This document shows, in pieces, positions 1 through 10,239 of a stretch of 64,000 nucleotides of DNA (its first letter is position 1; each line of letters starts with the position of its first letter). Below the pieces are notes generated by a model. That model made no database searches. It worked only from the letters and a program-made list of their open reading frames with translations, and was not told where the DNA came from. Made by a program: the position numbers and the translations under genes. Source of the DNA: Haemonchus contortus (lineage: Eukaryota > Nematoda > Chromadorea > Rhabditida > Trichostrongylidae); contig LS997564.1 of assembly GCA_000469685.2 (NCBI GenBank), positions 8,210,591 through 8,274,590 on the forward strand. Reading direction: 5' to 3'.

Positions 1-96
1 CGCCGCCTTTTTTCATCTACCTTGCTGCGACAAGGATGAGCTTAAGGTCTATTGTAGGAAAATGAAGAAGCTCCACGGCTTCCTATAGTGGTCGTC

Positions 97-392
97 AAGT
101 GGTGTAGTGGCAGACGACGCGCTATCAAAAAGGCATGGTCACAGGTTTGAATCCATCAACATCCGGCTGGTCAACTAAGAATTCTAGCCCTCCGGGATCG
201 GTTATTTGGTACCAGACTCGTCTGGGAGGATAACAGCCCTACCTTGTACATCGGTCGGTCACCGCAAGTCATTTTGTAGGCAACATGTGCATTCAAGCTG
301 CAATATGGTTCTGCATGGTAGACGTTTGCGGACGTATGTGGAGACGAACTCCTCAGACGAGTCCAAAAAACCAATGGACTCATTAGACTTCA
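97..392 (+). repeat. tRNA-derived SINE, family A, copy 1
   Basis: First of about 18 copies of one ~280-bp family. The left part reads like a tRNA head (GGTGTAGTGGC, then a B-box-like GGTTTGAATCC near 145). The body carries family landmarks: GACTCGTCTGGGAGGATAA near 217-233 and the CACCGCAAGTCATT block near 259. The combination of internal Pol III boxes and many dispersed copies on both strands supports a SINE. This copy is diverged in its last third. Confidence 0.75.
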
Positions 393-1561
393 ATTAATAC
401 CGTTTGGGATACGCCCTGCATTCGCTTTCGAATGAGAATCGTTCTGAATGCGTACGAGGCCTGAACTTTGTTTTGCGGTGTTCGGCAGAATATGGAAAAG
501 CAGGAAAGGCTTCTTGCTCTTCTATACTCTGTTGACTGAGCTCTCTCTGGAAGGTGGTCAAGCACTGTCTTCCATTCGGAATTGCAAAGTCATCTGAACA
601 TGAATACAGCCTATATAGTGACTTTCTGGCTTAAACGGTGTACAAACCACTTCCTCTTCCTCCCAGATAACTTTGATGCCACTTTATCAACCTCAGTGGG
701 ACAGGGGCTCGGATGGTTTGGAAGGATAACCCTGACCCAGCACTTTATCCAAAAATCAAAGTAGGTTTGGGTGCAGTGCCTCCTTTTTAGCCGTAGCTTT
801 GCACATCCTAGAGAAATCCCGTAACCCGGTAACGAGCCGTAATGCGGTCAACAGGCACCATTTGTTTCAAATGTTGCAGATAAAATTTTGTTAATGCATT
901 CCACCCGAAAGGTGGACATATTCGAGATAGGGATGAGGATATGTTTTTCTACCCAGGCTGGGATTTATTAGATCAGAACCAAACCAGTTTGACGAAAGCA
1001 TTTGCCCATAGATTGGGTCATTGCGATGATGTGCATTTGGGGAATCCGATCATGTATTAAGGTTGTTCCAAAAACCAAGTCGATACCGCCTATAAAAACG
1101 TTGACGGTCCTATGGAAAGCAACCAACCAGAATGTGGGAATTTCAAAGGGAAAGCACACATTGCTGGTTCCCCACTTTGTAGCGATTACTATGGTAATAA
1201 AGCCTAGGAAGGAGTTGTAAGTGATTTAACTCAACTTTTTTTTCAGTAATCAATAATTTTTAATTACATAAGGTCTGATAACATTTGAAAAACTCATTTT
1301 TGCTCCACCACCTTCTACTTCACCCAAAAACCCCACCAAATGGTTCTTAGGATTTTAGAGGGAGATCAAATGCTCGGGCAAATCCCAAAGCAGGATCGAT
1401 CCACGGGAAGATTTTGAGTCTACGGTTTTCAGAATGAAAGGTAAAGAGATGGTAGATAGAGTGGTCCATAGGGCTCAACCGTTCCACGTTGAACCCCGGT
1501 CCACCTCTAAGAGGCCCTCGTATAGGCATAATGTATTTTTCAAAATCAGTACCTTTAAAGA
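393..1561. other. No gene seen; SINE scrap at its left edge
   Basis: Positions 403-465 match the 3' end of the family A SINE in minus orientation (CGCCCTGCATTCG landmark). The rest has only short open frames with no recognisable domain. A minus-strand frame at 968-1159 reads as hydrophobic protein but has no splice context or family match that I recognise. Confidence 0.5.
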
Positions 1562-1715
1562 TCGGTAGTGTAAGGGATAAGAGCACGGTGCCCGGATAGC
1601 ATAGGTGCGGGTTCGAGCCCCGTCCGAGGCCTAAGTTTTGTCCATAACTCGCCCACCTTAGGAGACTTGCGTATCGCGTACTGCGGGGAAATAATAGCAG
1701 TTAACAAACATTGAA
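1562..1715 (+). repeat. tRNA-like repeat, family B, copy 1
   Basis: It has a tRNA-like stretch (TAGTGTAAGGGATAAGAGCA, then GGGTTCGAGCCCCG as B box), followed by TTTTGTCCATAACTCGCC and TACTGCGG blocks. The same blocks recur at 27853-27990 and 40478-40620. The D-arm and anticodon arm do not fold into a standard cloverleaf by eye, so I call a dispersed repeat rather than a functional tRNA gene. Confidence 0.6.
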
Positions 1716-2734
1716 GACACAATTCACGATGATTTTGAGGTACCCGTTTTTATTCGAAAAGCGGAACTAAAGGTTGGGAATAGTTTATCGCTGTGACGAA
1801 TGCGAGGAAATTCGTCAGTTCCGAGAAAAATATGGCTCCTCAAAAGTAGGGAAAATAGAGGTTGGACGAGATTGCCATGACGGAAATAACATGGAAGGGG
1901 TATTCGTGCGAGATATCAGTCGTTGCAATTGCGCAAAGGGCTGACTATATCAGGACAGAACTGTAAAGAACTGCCTTTCACTGTCGCTCTGGGTCATGAC
2001 AAGTTGCTTGAGCCTCCTACTTGGGTTTCCTTGTGAGTTGTGCTGCCTCTGCAATGCAGGTGAATTTCGTCCGGGGATACACAAGGCACATCTTTAAGAC
2101 TCTATAACACCCTAGCTGGGCCGCTTTCCGGCCTGATAGCGCCAGATCTGGTACACGACCTCAGATCCATCCTATGAGGAAATCTTTTTATATGAACTGT
2201 GCCTTTGAGTGCAGGTACCATTCTTAGAGACCCTCATACCACGTACTAATAGATCATCTTTGCGGGGAATTAAAACGGGGATGATTGGCTTCTGATGCTG
2301 ATTAGTGAGGGACTTGTGTGAACGCGCTATTTTCGTCTCCGAGCAAAGACCTAACCACAAAGAAATGCTCTAAGCAATTCTTTATTTTTTGAATTTCTCA
2401 ATAGTTTTCAAAAAGTTCCATATGGTTTCGGCTTCGATGGTTGAGAATTGAGGCGAAATTAGAATTTTTGAATCAACCTCGACTGCATTTCATTCACGCT
2501 AGCAATCAGCAACGATTTCAATTGTTCGATTCTTTACGAATACTTTTTACAGCATGACTCTTACTGGTTTTTGTGACGTTTTTTTCGTGATAGTCGTGAA
2601 AACGAACTGGAATGGGACGCCCGGATTCGGTCATCAGTGGTTCCTACTACCGTAGATACGTATGGTCTACTGTAATTCATTCATAAGAAAAAGCTCAAGC
2701 GTAGGTTTATGGATCAGAGACTGTGTTCATAAGG
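1716..2734. other. No gene seen
   Basis: Only short frames in all six phases. I see no splice-bounded exon and no repeat landmark. Confidence 0.5.
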
Positions 2735-2993
2735 GGGACGGAACAGTCACCCAAAACTGGGTGAACGCGGCAAATGGCGCGGCGAGATTCGTGGCGTTTA
2801 GGACGTCTTTGGCACCTATCATTCGAGCGCAAACTTGAAGTAGAGTACATTAGTATAGTCAGATGATCGTACTAATCGACTCTACTTCAAATTTGGGCCC
2901 CAATGATAGGCACTAAAGTCGGTTGAATCGCCACAAATTCCGCCGCGCGATTTGCCGCGTCCATCCAGTTCTGGGTGAATGTACCCATACCCG
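2735..2993. repeat. Long imperfect inverted repeat (hairpin, arms ~115 bp)
   Basis: The left arm (from about 2748, CACCCAAAACTGGGTG) runs to about 2860. The right arm runs from about 2871 to 2977 (ending CCAGTTCTGGGTG) and is its reverse complement with scattered mismatches. Matched blocks include GAAGTAGAGT/ACTCTACTTC, CCTATCATT/AATGATAGG and AATGGCGCGGCG/CGCCGCGCGATT. A weaker match continues outwards to about 2735 and 2993. It could be a foldback transposon relic or a hairpin RNA source. Confidence 0.8.
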
Positions 2994-4739
2994 TGTTCAT
3001 AAAAATCTAGAATGTATATGGGAGTTATGTACGAGATGTGGGAATATATGGGATAAACGACAAATCTTAGCTAGTTGTCTCTCTACGCCATATCTTACAT
3101 GGTCGCCTTGGCTAGGTGTCTCGTACGCGGCGCCACCTTTAGAATCTGCGCTGGGGATTCGCTGGCTAGTTGTCCAGTCAATTCCCTGGATTAGATGTCT
3201 TTCCGTATATCATGTTTTTAGAGTCTAATTCCCGTTATCCGGCTGTAGACAAGGGGGTTCTAAAAGGAAACCTTTGAGAAGGATTGTTCACCGAAGGTTG
3301 ATGTCAACTGAGTGCATGAATTATTATCTCAAAGGAGAAAATCAAACTTATGGGAGTGGTCGTAAAATTTAAAGTTGGAATTGTGAGAAATCACACAAAA
3401 AAGTCAAACCTGTTGGTCCGACTCAAATATAAATTATGCAACATAATAATAAGACGAAAAAGGCAGTCGACCAACTTCACAAAGGAAAAAGATGATAAAC
3501 AGTTAATAGAATGAATTTATTCTGTAATGTTTAGAAAGGCGTTGAACGCCCCTGAAGCAGCAAAACCAGATTTTATGTTGGAAGAAGGCATCAATTCTGA
3601 AACTGCTGAATTGTTAAGGAACCCCTGGTACCATCATAGGAGCTGGGGAAAGGCGTATCTGGACTCGGTAGGGTACAGGATAAGTAAGTATTAAGTAAGT
3701 AAGTATAATTAAGTATTCGCTAATTGTAAAAAAAGGACTTGAATCCCATCCAAGGACGATCTTCCTTACCATAATTCAACAATCGGTGAGAATTTCTCAC
3801 TAACAACCTTTTTTCCCTCATGATGCGGGCTGAAAGGGGATCAGTACTCCGAGGTGACCATAGAAAAAACAGAAAGAGAGGAAAAAATTGTAAGAAGGTA
3901 CCGATCATCGAAGTGAATGTGGGTAAGGAAAGTGTTTGCTTACGTAGGCAATAGTGACAGTCGTGCATAATGGAGACCTATATAGGACACATCGTTTTTC
4001 AGTGGGCAATGTAATTTCCAAGTACTCGCTTGTGGGTTGCGATATAGAAAATAATGAGTGAACTTTGTAGATAAAAGGATGCCGCTATCTGCTGAATCAA
4101 CCCACGATAGGGTCGAGAGGAAGAAGTCGAAGAGCCCTCGACCACATTTGGACTCTTGACGTTCATTCCCTTTCAACTTTTGTCATCTTACCCGTACCCT
4201 CAATAAAGTGATTACCCAGTTTTTACATACCGGTAAGTTATTCAAGAATTTTTAGGGCTTGCAGTGGTGTTAAGCAGTGAATATGCTTTTTATAATTTCC
4301 AACTTTGAACCGAGGACCGCTTTCTGGGCAAGGGGGAAAGGGAGCTTGTAGTGCCCGCGTTATAAGGATGGCGAATGGGACATCAATAGCAACGGAATCC
4401 GTCCGATTCCCATGCTAAGACTTCCCCGAAGGTGACTTTTCAGTAGTAATCAAAGCTGATACTACTTGAAATATAATAGATCTGATTGTGAGTCCCATTA
4501 TTGGCTGAAGGATCCGATCTCAGGTATCTCCGTTCTCTGGAGGATTTGAAGGACACATTACAGAAGTAATTAAGTAACTGCTCTAATTTTTATTTGAACT
4601 CTCATTACAAAATATCCTCGTGGAGTTTTTGAATTGTAGTTGACTTGAGCGGGTTAATCGTCGTTCAGATGCCTTTCTCGGAACGATTTCTTGCTATTAC
4701 GGAAATGGTAATAGGGAATAAGCTCTTTGACGGTAATTA
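2994..4739. other. No gene seen; AAGT-type microsatellite inside
   Basis: Positions 3683-3716 carry a run of AAGTA/TAAG repeats. Minus-strand frames at 3720-4176 overlap each other and have no recognisable domain. Nothing else is supported. Confidence 0.5.
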
Positions 4740-4965
4740 ATCCCATGAATTCTATGCGCCCCGCATTCAACTTCTATTCGGAATCGTATGGGCGCTTGAA
4801 TGCGTATGCAGCTTGTACAATTACTTGCGGTGGCTAGCCAATGTACAAGTCAGTGCTTTTATCCTCATGGACAAGTCTGATGCCAGTTAACCGATATCGG
4901 AGGTATTGAAAGCCTGGTTGGTTGATGCATTTGGCAATCAGTGATTCGATCCTCGGACAACGCTT
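4740..4965 (-). repeat. tRNA-derived SINE, family A, copy 2 (diverged)
   Basis: Minus-orientation landmarks are GCGCCCCGCATTCAAC, the GCGTATGCAGC block, ACTTGCGGTGGC and GTACAAGTCAGTGCTTTTATCC. The tRNA-like head (right end here) is badly decayed. Confidence 0.75.
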
Positions 4966-6052
4966 TGGATAGTGCGTCATTTCGAAGTACACCATCTTGT
5001 TGGACCAATGGAGAAGATAGGAAATTGAAATTCGAACTGCTTAAGAAGGTTGTAATAACGCTTTGCGGCGAGTAGGAGTTTGTGAGTCTTCCGACATTGT
5101 TCGTTGAAAGACGGCGAATTTTGATTGTTCAAAATCTCGGGGGCTCCTGTTTTGATGAAACGATCCATCGTCGGCTGTAATTGATCTCTGCTGCCTCTCG
5201 CCATTTATCCATCCTTCAAATTTTCATTAATTTCCTTTTTTGGTCATCTTTCGAGCGGCTTTTCCTCATTGAACCATATCCATGACTGCTTTCATCTCTT
5301 CCTTTGTCAATCTCCCAATCAGTCTGCTTTCCCTTGTCTTTCTGGGCACTCGCGCTTCAACTGAGATTTTTCCACTTTCCTTCGACATTCCTGAAGGCTT
5401 CCGACGTATTTGTCTCCGTCTCCTGAATGTGCTCGTTATGTTGTAATGGGTGGTAGCCTACGGGATAGGTTATGTATCCACTGCTACGCCTTCTCCTACT
5501 CACAACTTACAGATTAGCTGACTCGTCTGCCTCCAGACGGTATCTCTCCGAGCCTTTCCTTTTCCTCTTATTTCTATGTCTCTTAACTCATTTGTTTGTT
5601 TCTCATCTATCAGTCTATCCACTTGAACATATTCCTTAATGTACCATCTCCGTCGCACGTCTCCGTCGTCCGAGATTTCATTTCAGCCTCGTTCCTAACT
5701 TCGTTACCAGATTTCATGCTGCAGAGCATACTTTAACGAGGTTGGGACCCGCTTTGATTTGCATGCAGAGACCGAACCTTGAGCTTTCAGAATATTCGGC
5801 CAGACGGACGATTTTATAATGGATCAGTGCGCCTGATCTGGATTAGATTACTACTCAGTAAAAGTAGTAGGAGTAGTAGGTAATGAGTAAAACTGTTTGA
5901 AGAAAGGGGTTGACAGGTAATATGGGAAAGTGGGAGCTGTTCCTACGTAAGTTCAATGCCTAGCTGGTATTAATCATGCCCTTAGCCCTTTCCTATTCTT
6001 TCTATCCAAGTGTTGTACCTCAGAGTGTCGTTGAATAACTAAGTATTAATAC
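4966..6052. other. No gene seen; pyrimidine-rich on the plus strand
   Basis: Positions 5200-5700 are strongly pyrimidine-rich on the plus strand. The same bias appears at 58860-59150, where the minus strand reads as Lys/Arg/Glu-rich peptide. The two may share an origin, but I cannot name a family. A GTAGTAGGAGTAGTAGG run lies near 5860. Confidence 0.4.
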
Positions 6053-6330
6053 TGAGGTTGTGTAATTTAGAAGAGCGCGTGATCACACACGCATGGTCAC
6101 GGGTTCAAATCCCGCATCGATATCTGTTTAAGCCAGGCAGGACTTTCATCCCTCCGGATTCGATTAATTGGTGCCAGACTCGTTTAGGAGAATAAAAGCA
6201 CTGGTCTGTACATCGGCTGGCCACCGCAACTCATTGTATAAGCCAGATATGCATTCAATACGCCACTACGATCCCGTACAGAAGCCGAATGCGTGGCGCA
6301 TCTTTCAAACGGGATTGATTAAAGTCATAA
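6053..6330 (+). repeat. tRNA-derived SINE, family A, copy 3
   Basis: It shows the plus-orientation B box (GGGTTCAAATCCC near 6102), CAGACTCGTTTAGGAG, TGTACATCGGCTGGCC and the 3' block ending near AACGGGATTGATTAA. Confidence 0.8.
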
Positions 6331-7334
6331 ACTTTGTCCTCCAATAATCTTGATATAGTTTTGAATAAATAATGACTAAATAAACAAATAAAGCTAAACA
6401 ATGGATTCGTGATCGAATTTTTTAGGGGCAACCCGCGATGCACTTTGATGTTTGTGGATGGAATTTATCAACGAATGAAAATAACTGGTTTAAGAGGAAA
6501 TTCCGGCCACAGCCAGTAAATGTGTTGCGACAGCGCCGTCCATTTGATTAATCCAAAAAACTTTTACCATTATCGCACGTCTATTTAGCAGTTTTTATAG
6601 AAAGAAATTAACGGTATTTTTGAAATAGCATATAAGTGCAGCAACACGACTGAGTTTTTCGATAAAAAAATTAATAAGTCGATAAAAAGTGGTTTACGTG
6701 GGTAGAGCTAGGGTTTCAAGAGGAATTATGGGAAACTAAATAATATAAGTCTACAAAAAGATATTCATGAGCATCCTGAATCTGTAACCATGTGGTATCG
6801 AAGAGTTGTGATATTCGAGATAAATAAACAAAATTTATCAGAAAGTTTGCCATAAATGGGCTGTTTTTGAGATTCCTTTACAACCCAGGCAACCCAGACA
6901 CTCAGGCATAGGCGACTCATTTTTGGAGCTCTGATTCACAATTGAAGCCTAGTCAGATTTTTTGAATGCACCTTTTATCCGATATGATCTCCCCATGCCT
7001 ATTTTCAAATGAAATCACTAAATTTGTCATGAACTCGATTAAAATTTCATAGTTTGTTTGTTTATTTATTAATCTAGTTATTAATCTGTTCAGTCTTAAT
7101 TCTGCTTATTTAGCTCAATTAGCTGGCTGAGTATACACTTCTCTAATCCGGTTGATATGAAGTGTGGCACTGTATTCTTACTGAAGCGATGTCTACATCT
7201 TCTGAAAATTCACAGGGAATCGGGGCTGGGTAAGGAGTGGGAAAGAAGTTGAAAGGGCTAAGTCACATTACCATTCGAAAACAGTTACCCACTGAGTCTT
7301 TTATGTCTCTGCTTGCCTGGCTTTTATGCCTGCC
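6331..7334. other. No gene seen; AT-rich
   Basis: AT-rich sequence with short tetranucleotide runs (TTTATTTATT near 7060) and no supported exon. Confidence 0.5.
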
Positions 7335-7535
7335 TTAATTGGTGTCAAACTTCAGACTCGTCTGGGAGGAGAAAAGCACTAACTTGTTCATCGGCTGGCT
7401 AGCCCAAGTCATTGTATACATTCAGGCTACATACACATTCGAACACCCCTACGATTCTTAATGGAAGTCTCATGCTGGTGCGCATCCCACAGAAAGGATT
7501 GATTAACGCCCCAGGACTTTATCCTCTGTTCATCT
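7335..7535 (+). repeat. tRNA-derived SINE, family A, copy 4 (head missing)
   Basis: The match starts at the family's AATTGGTG block and runs through CAGACTCGTCTGGGAGGA and CATCGGCTGGC to AGGATTGATTAACGCC. The tRNA-like head is absent. Confidence 0.75.
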
Positions 7536-7871
7536 GTCTGTCATTGCTTTTTGGGGTTGTCGATAAAAATCCACAAGTCGTAAACCTCATTCATATGTTT
7601 CCGGCAATTTAATAGCTTTTCTGCGAGATATTGATAGAAAAACATTTAAATCTCCATTCGGAGAATAAATAGGTTAAACGACAAATTCTGACGAGCTCAA
7701 AAACTTTCTTCGTCCTTAGGTGTAGGACAGTACCAATATCAACCAGATAATGACCCATTCATGTATACATATTTCGGGAAGCAAATCGCCTTACAATTAG
7801 AATGAATGGATAGTTACCCAATGCCCGATCACTCCCATCGATAATGGAAGTTTTTGGCTCTATTCGATCCA

Positions 7872-8133
7872 GTTTTGGGATACGCCCTGCATTCGACTTC
7901 CATTCAGGATAGTAGTGGCGTAATGAATGATATGTGGCCTATACAATGACTTGCGGTGGCCAGTCGATGTACAAGTCAGTTTTATTATCCTCCCAAACGA
8001 GTCTGGCACTATTTAACCGACCTCGGAGGGATGGAAGGCTTGGTTGGCCCAGGCAGATATCGATTCGGGATTAGAACTCCTGACCATGCGTGTGGGATAG
8101 TACGACCCTTGCCCTACACCACCTCTGTTCGGA
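7872..8133 (-). repeat. tRNA-derived SINE, family A, copy 5
   Basis: Complete minus-orientation copy, from CGCCCTGCATTCGAC through ACTTGCGGTGGCCAG, CGAGTCTGGCAC and TAGAACTCCTGACCATGCGTG (decayed B box) to CTACACCACCTC at the tRNA-like end. Confidence 0.85.
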
Positions 8134-8155
8134 ACATGTATGTACTACACAATAA

Positions 8156-8330
8156 AGATGGTCAGTCGATGTACAATTCAGTTCTTTTATCCTCCAAGAC
8201 GAGTTTGGGTCTGGCACCAATAAACCGACCCAGGGGGGCTGGGAAACTTCGTTGGCCTAGGCTAGTATTGATCCGGGATGTGATAATTGGATAGGGCATG
8301 TGGTACTGCATCCCTTGCCGCTACCGCACA
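8156..8330 (-). repeat. tRNA-derived SINE, family A, copy 6 (partial)
   Basis: Starts mid-family at GGTCAGTCGATGTACAA and continues through CTCCAAGACGAGTTTGG and the AACCGACCCAGG block. It lies head-to-tail with copy 5 in the same orientation, so it may be a tandem insertion or a local duplication. Confidence 0.75.
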
Positions 8331-10239
8331 TCCGTCCATCACAACTATGTAATTCCATATAATTTCGTTTGGTAGTTCTTCTGGAAGAGCCAGAGTAAGT
8401 AAGTAAGTATATTGGTAGGAAAATAGGAATTTGGTGTTATTAACATGGACTTCCTGGATGCTCACCACGAGTTTCGCAGGGTAAAGTCGTTTTTTTCGTT
8501 GCTCCGGAAGTTCCGGCAATTGGAGCGGCGGCTGATGGGGGAGGAGGAGAGGGCAGGGGTGGTGCTTGGTGGGAAATTTCGCTCACCGCTGACCAACCTT
8601 AGCCAATACCCAAAGAACACCTCTCCCTCGGAGCTGTTCGCTATGATTCGTTCGTTCGGGAGGAGTTACCTCTGGTGCCAGATTGTATTGCCAACGCCAT
8701 AACATTGACGCCTGTCGTTATCGCGCTGTCACTTTTTTATCTTTTCCAATTCACAACTTGACGTTTTATCTGATTGAATGGGATGCACATTTCTGTAACA
8801 GTATCCACATTGAAACTTTTGCCTTTTTTTTGACCTGAACTCTGGAATTTGGGAGGGCATCGACAGCTATGAACAGAACTGGATTTCTCTAGCAACGTCC
8901 TCTTCCTTCTCTCTTCCCTTCTCTCCCTAATCACCCAGATTTTCTGAGGCTTCCATCTCAAAAAAAACCCACTTTTACAAAAACAATCGACGAATCCAAC
9001 AAGAATCCCCTACTCCTAGCGCGAAATTCCTGTAAGGGGTTGAACATGGAATTTTTGATATTTCATAGGGACCGTCTTAATGTAACTGCGGCCCTACAGC
9101 CCTCCGAACATCCGAATTTCAACTCTAGTAATTTCTACTTTCTCTTTCGAACTCATACATATGGAGCAATCCAACAATCCCTTAATCCTAGCACGGAATC
9201 CCGGTCAGTATATGTTTTTATGGACACCCTCCCAAACTTCACTGGCGTTCCCTTCGAGTATTCGATTTCAATTGTTTCGAATTTCTCGCCTCTCTAGGCC
9301 CCATGGGAACTCGAAAAAGCGTCCAATGGTACCCTTCTGGACATTTTATTGATTTGCAGCCAAAAAATGGAAGGGGGAATCGGCTAACAAGTAATTCAAT
9401 TACTGGTTCTGGTAGAACTGGAAATGAAACGAGCACATCAACTCTTCTCGAATATTTTTATTATTCATATATTTTTTGTAATATTTACCAGTGGCTTATA
9501 CCAAAGCTTGAGAGTAAATTGGTTCTTTTAATGGAACCCTTTGACTAACGCTTTTCCAAGCCCTTCAATTTTAGTTGCTCAAATTTTCTCATCTCTTTTG
9601 GACCCTGTAATGGTCTGAGCGATGTAACCAGAGATGCCTCCCTGGCCATTCTATCGATTTACAGCCTAACAATAAAAGAAGTCTGTGAGTAGGGGTAAAG
9701 TTACATTAAGGGAAAATGGAAATAGAAAAATATTCGAGAATTCTGGTCCAATAATTGAAATCGAAAATTCTGGTCCAACACTTCTCTTGTTTTGACCATG
9801 GCATTATCGTCTGCGTAGGTGATATTCTCCTGCCGTTCGAGGTTTTTATCGGAAAAATCCATTCTTTTGCCAGATACGGTGGAATAATTGAGTTATTTTC
9901 ATCGACAATTATATTTTAGATTCAAAATAACTGCGTAATTCAGTTGAATAATTAAAAAAAACGAGGAGTTAACTCGAAAAATTCTAGATTGTGCCCAAAG
10001 AGTGTTTTGTCGTGAAAGGGAACGTGGACTTTTTGTAAATAATGATAATGGCCATGTAAATGGCATATTCGATTATGATATTCATAAATAGTCGATATTA
10101 AAAGCCAGGAAATCCATCAATGATGCTGACAAGAATTGTAACGTACAATTAGAATAGCAGGAAAGTTTTTAACTTCTGATGCGCCTTTCGGTAGAACAAC
10201 ATGAAAATGAGCTGCACCACCTAGAGGACCATTTCAACC
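8331..10239. other. No gene seen; decayed internal direct repeats
   Basis: A short AAGT microsatellite lies at 8393-8412. Blocks near 8990-9025 (AATCCAACAAGAAT...CCTAGCGCG) recur near 9163-9205. The block at 9295-9365 (GACATTTTATTGATTTGCAG) recurs near 9600-9670 (CCATTCTATCGATTTACAG). GAATTCTGGTCCAA-like motifs repeat near 9740 and 9765. This looks like an old repeat array; no coding function is supported. Confidence 0.45.

Noticed and set aside
1572..1632. Functional tRNA gene
   Set aside because: The B box is good, but no proper cloverleaf is visible and the downstream sequence recurs elsewhere with the repeat; a tRNA-like repeat is more likely.
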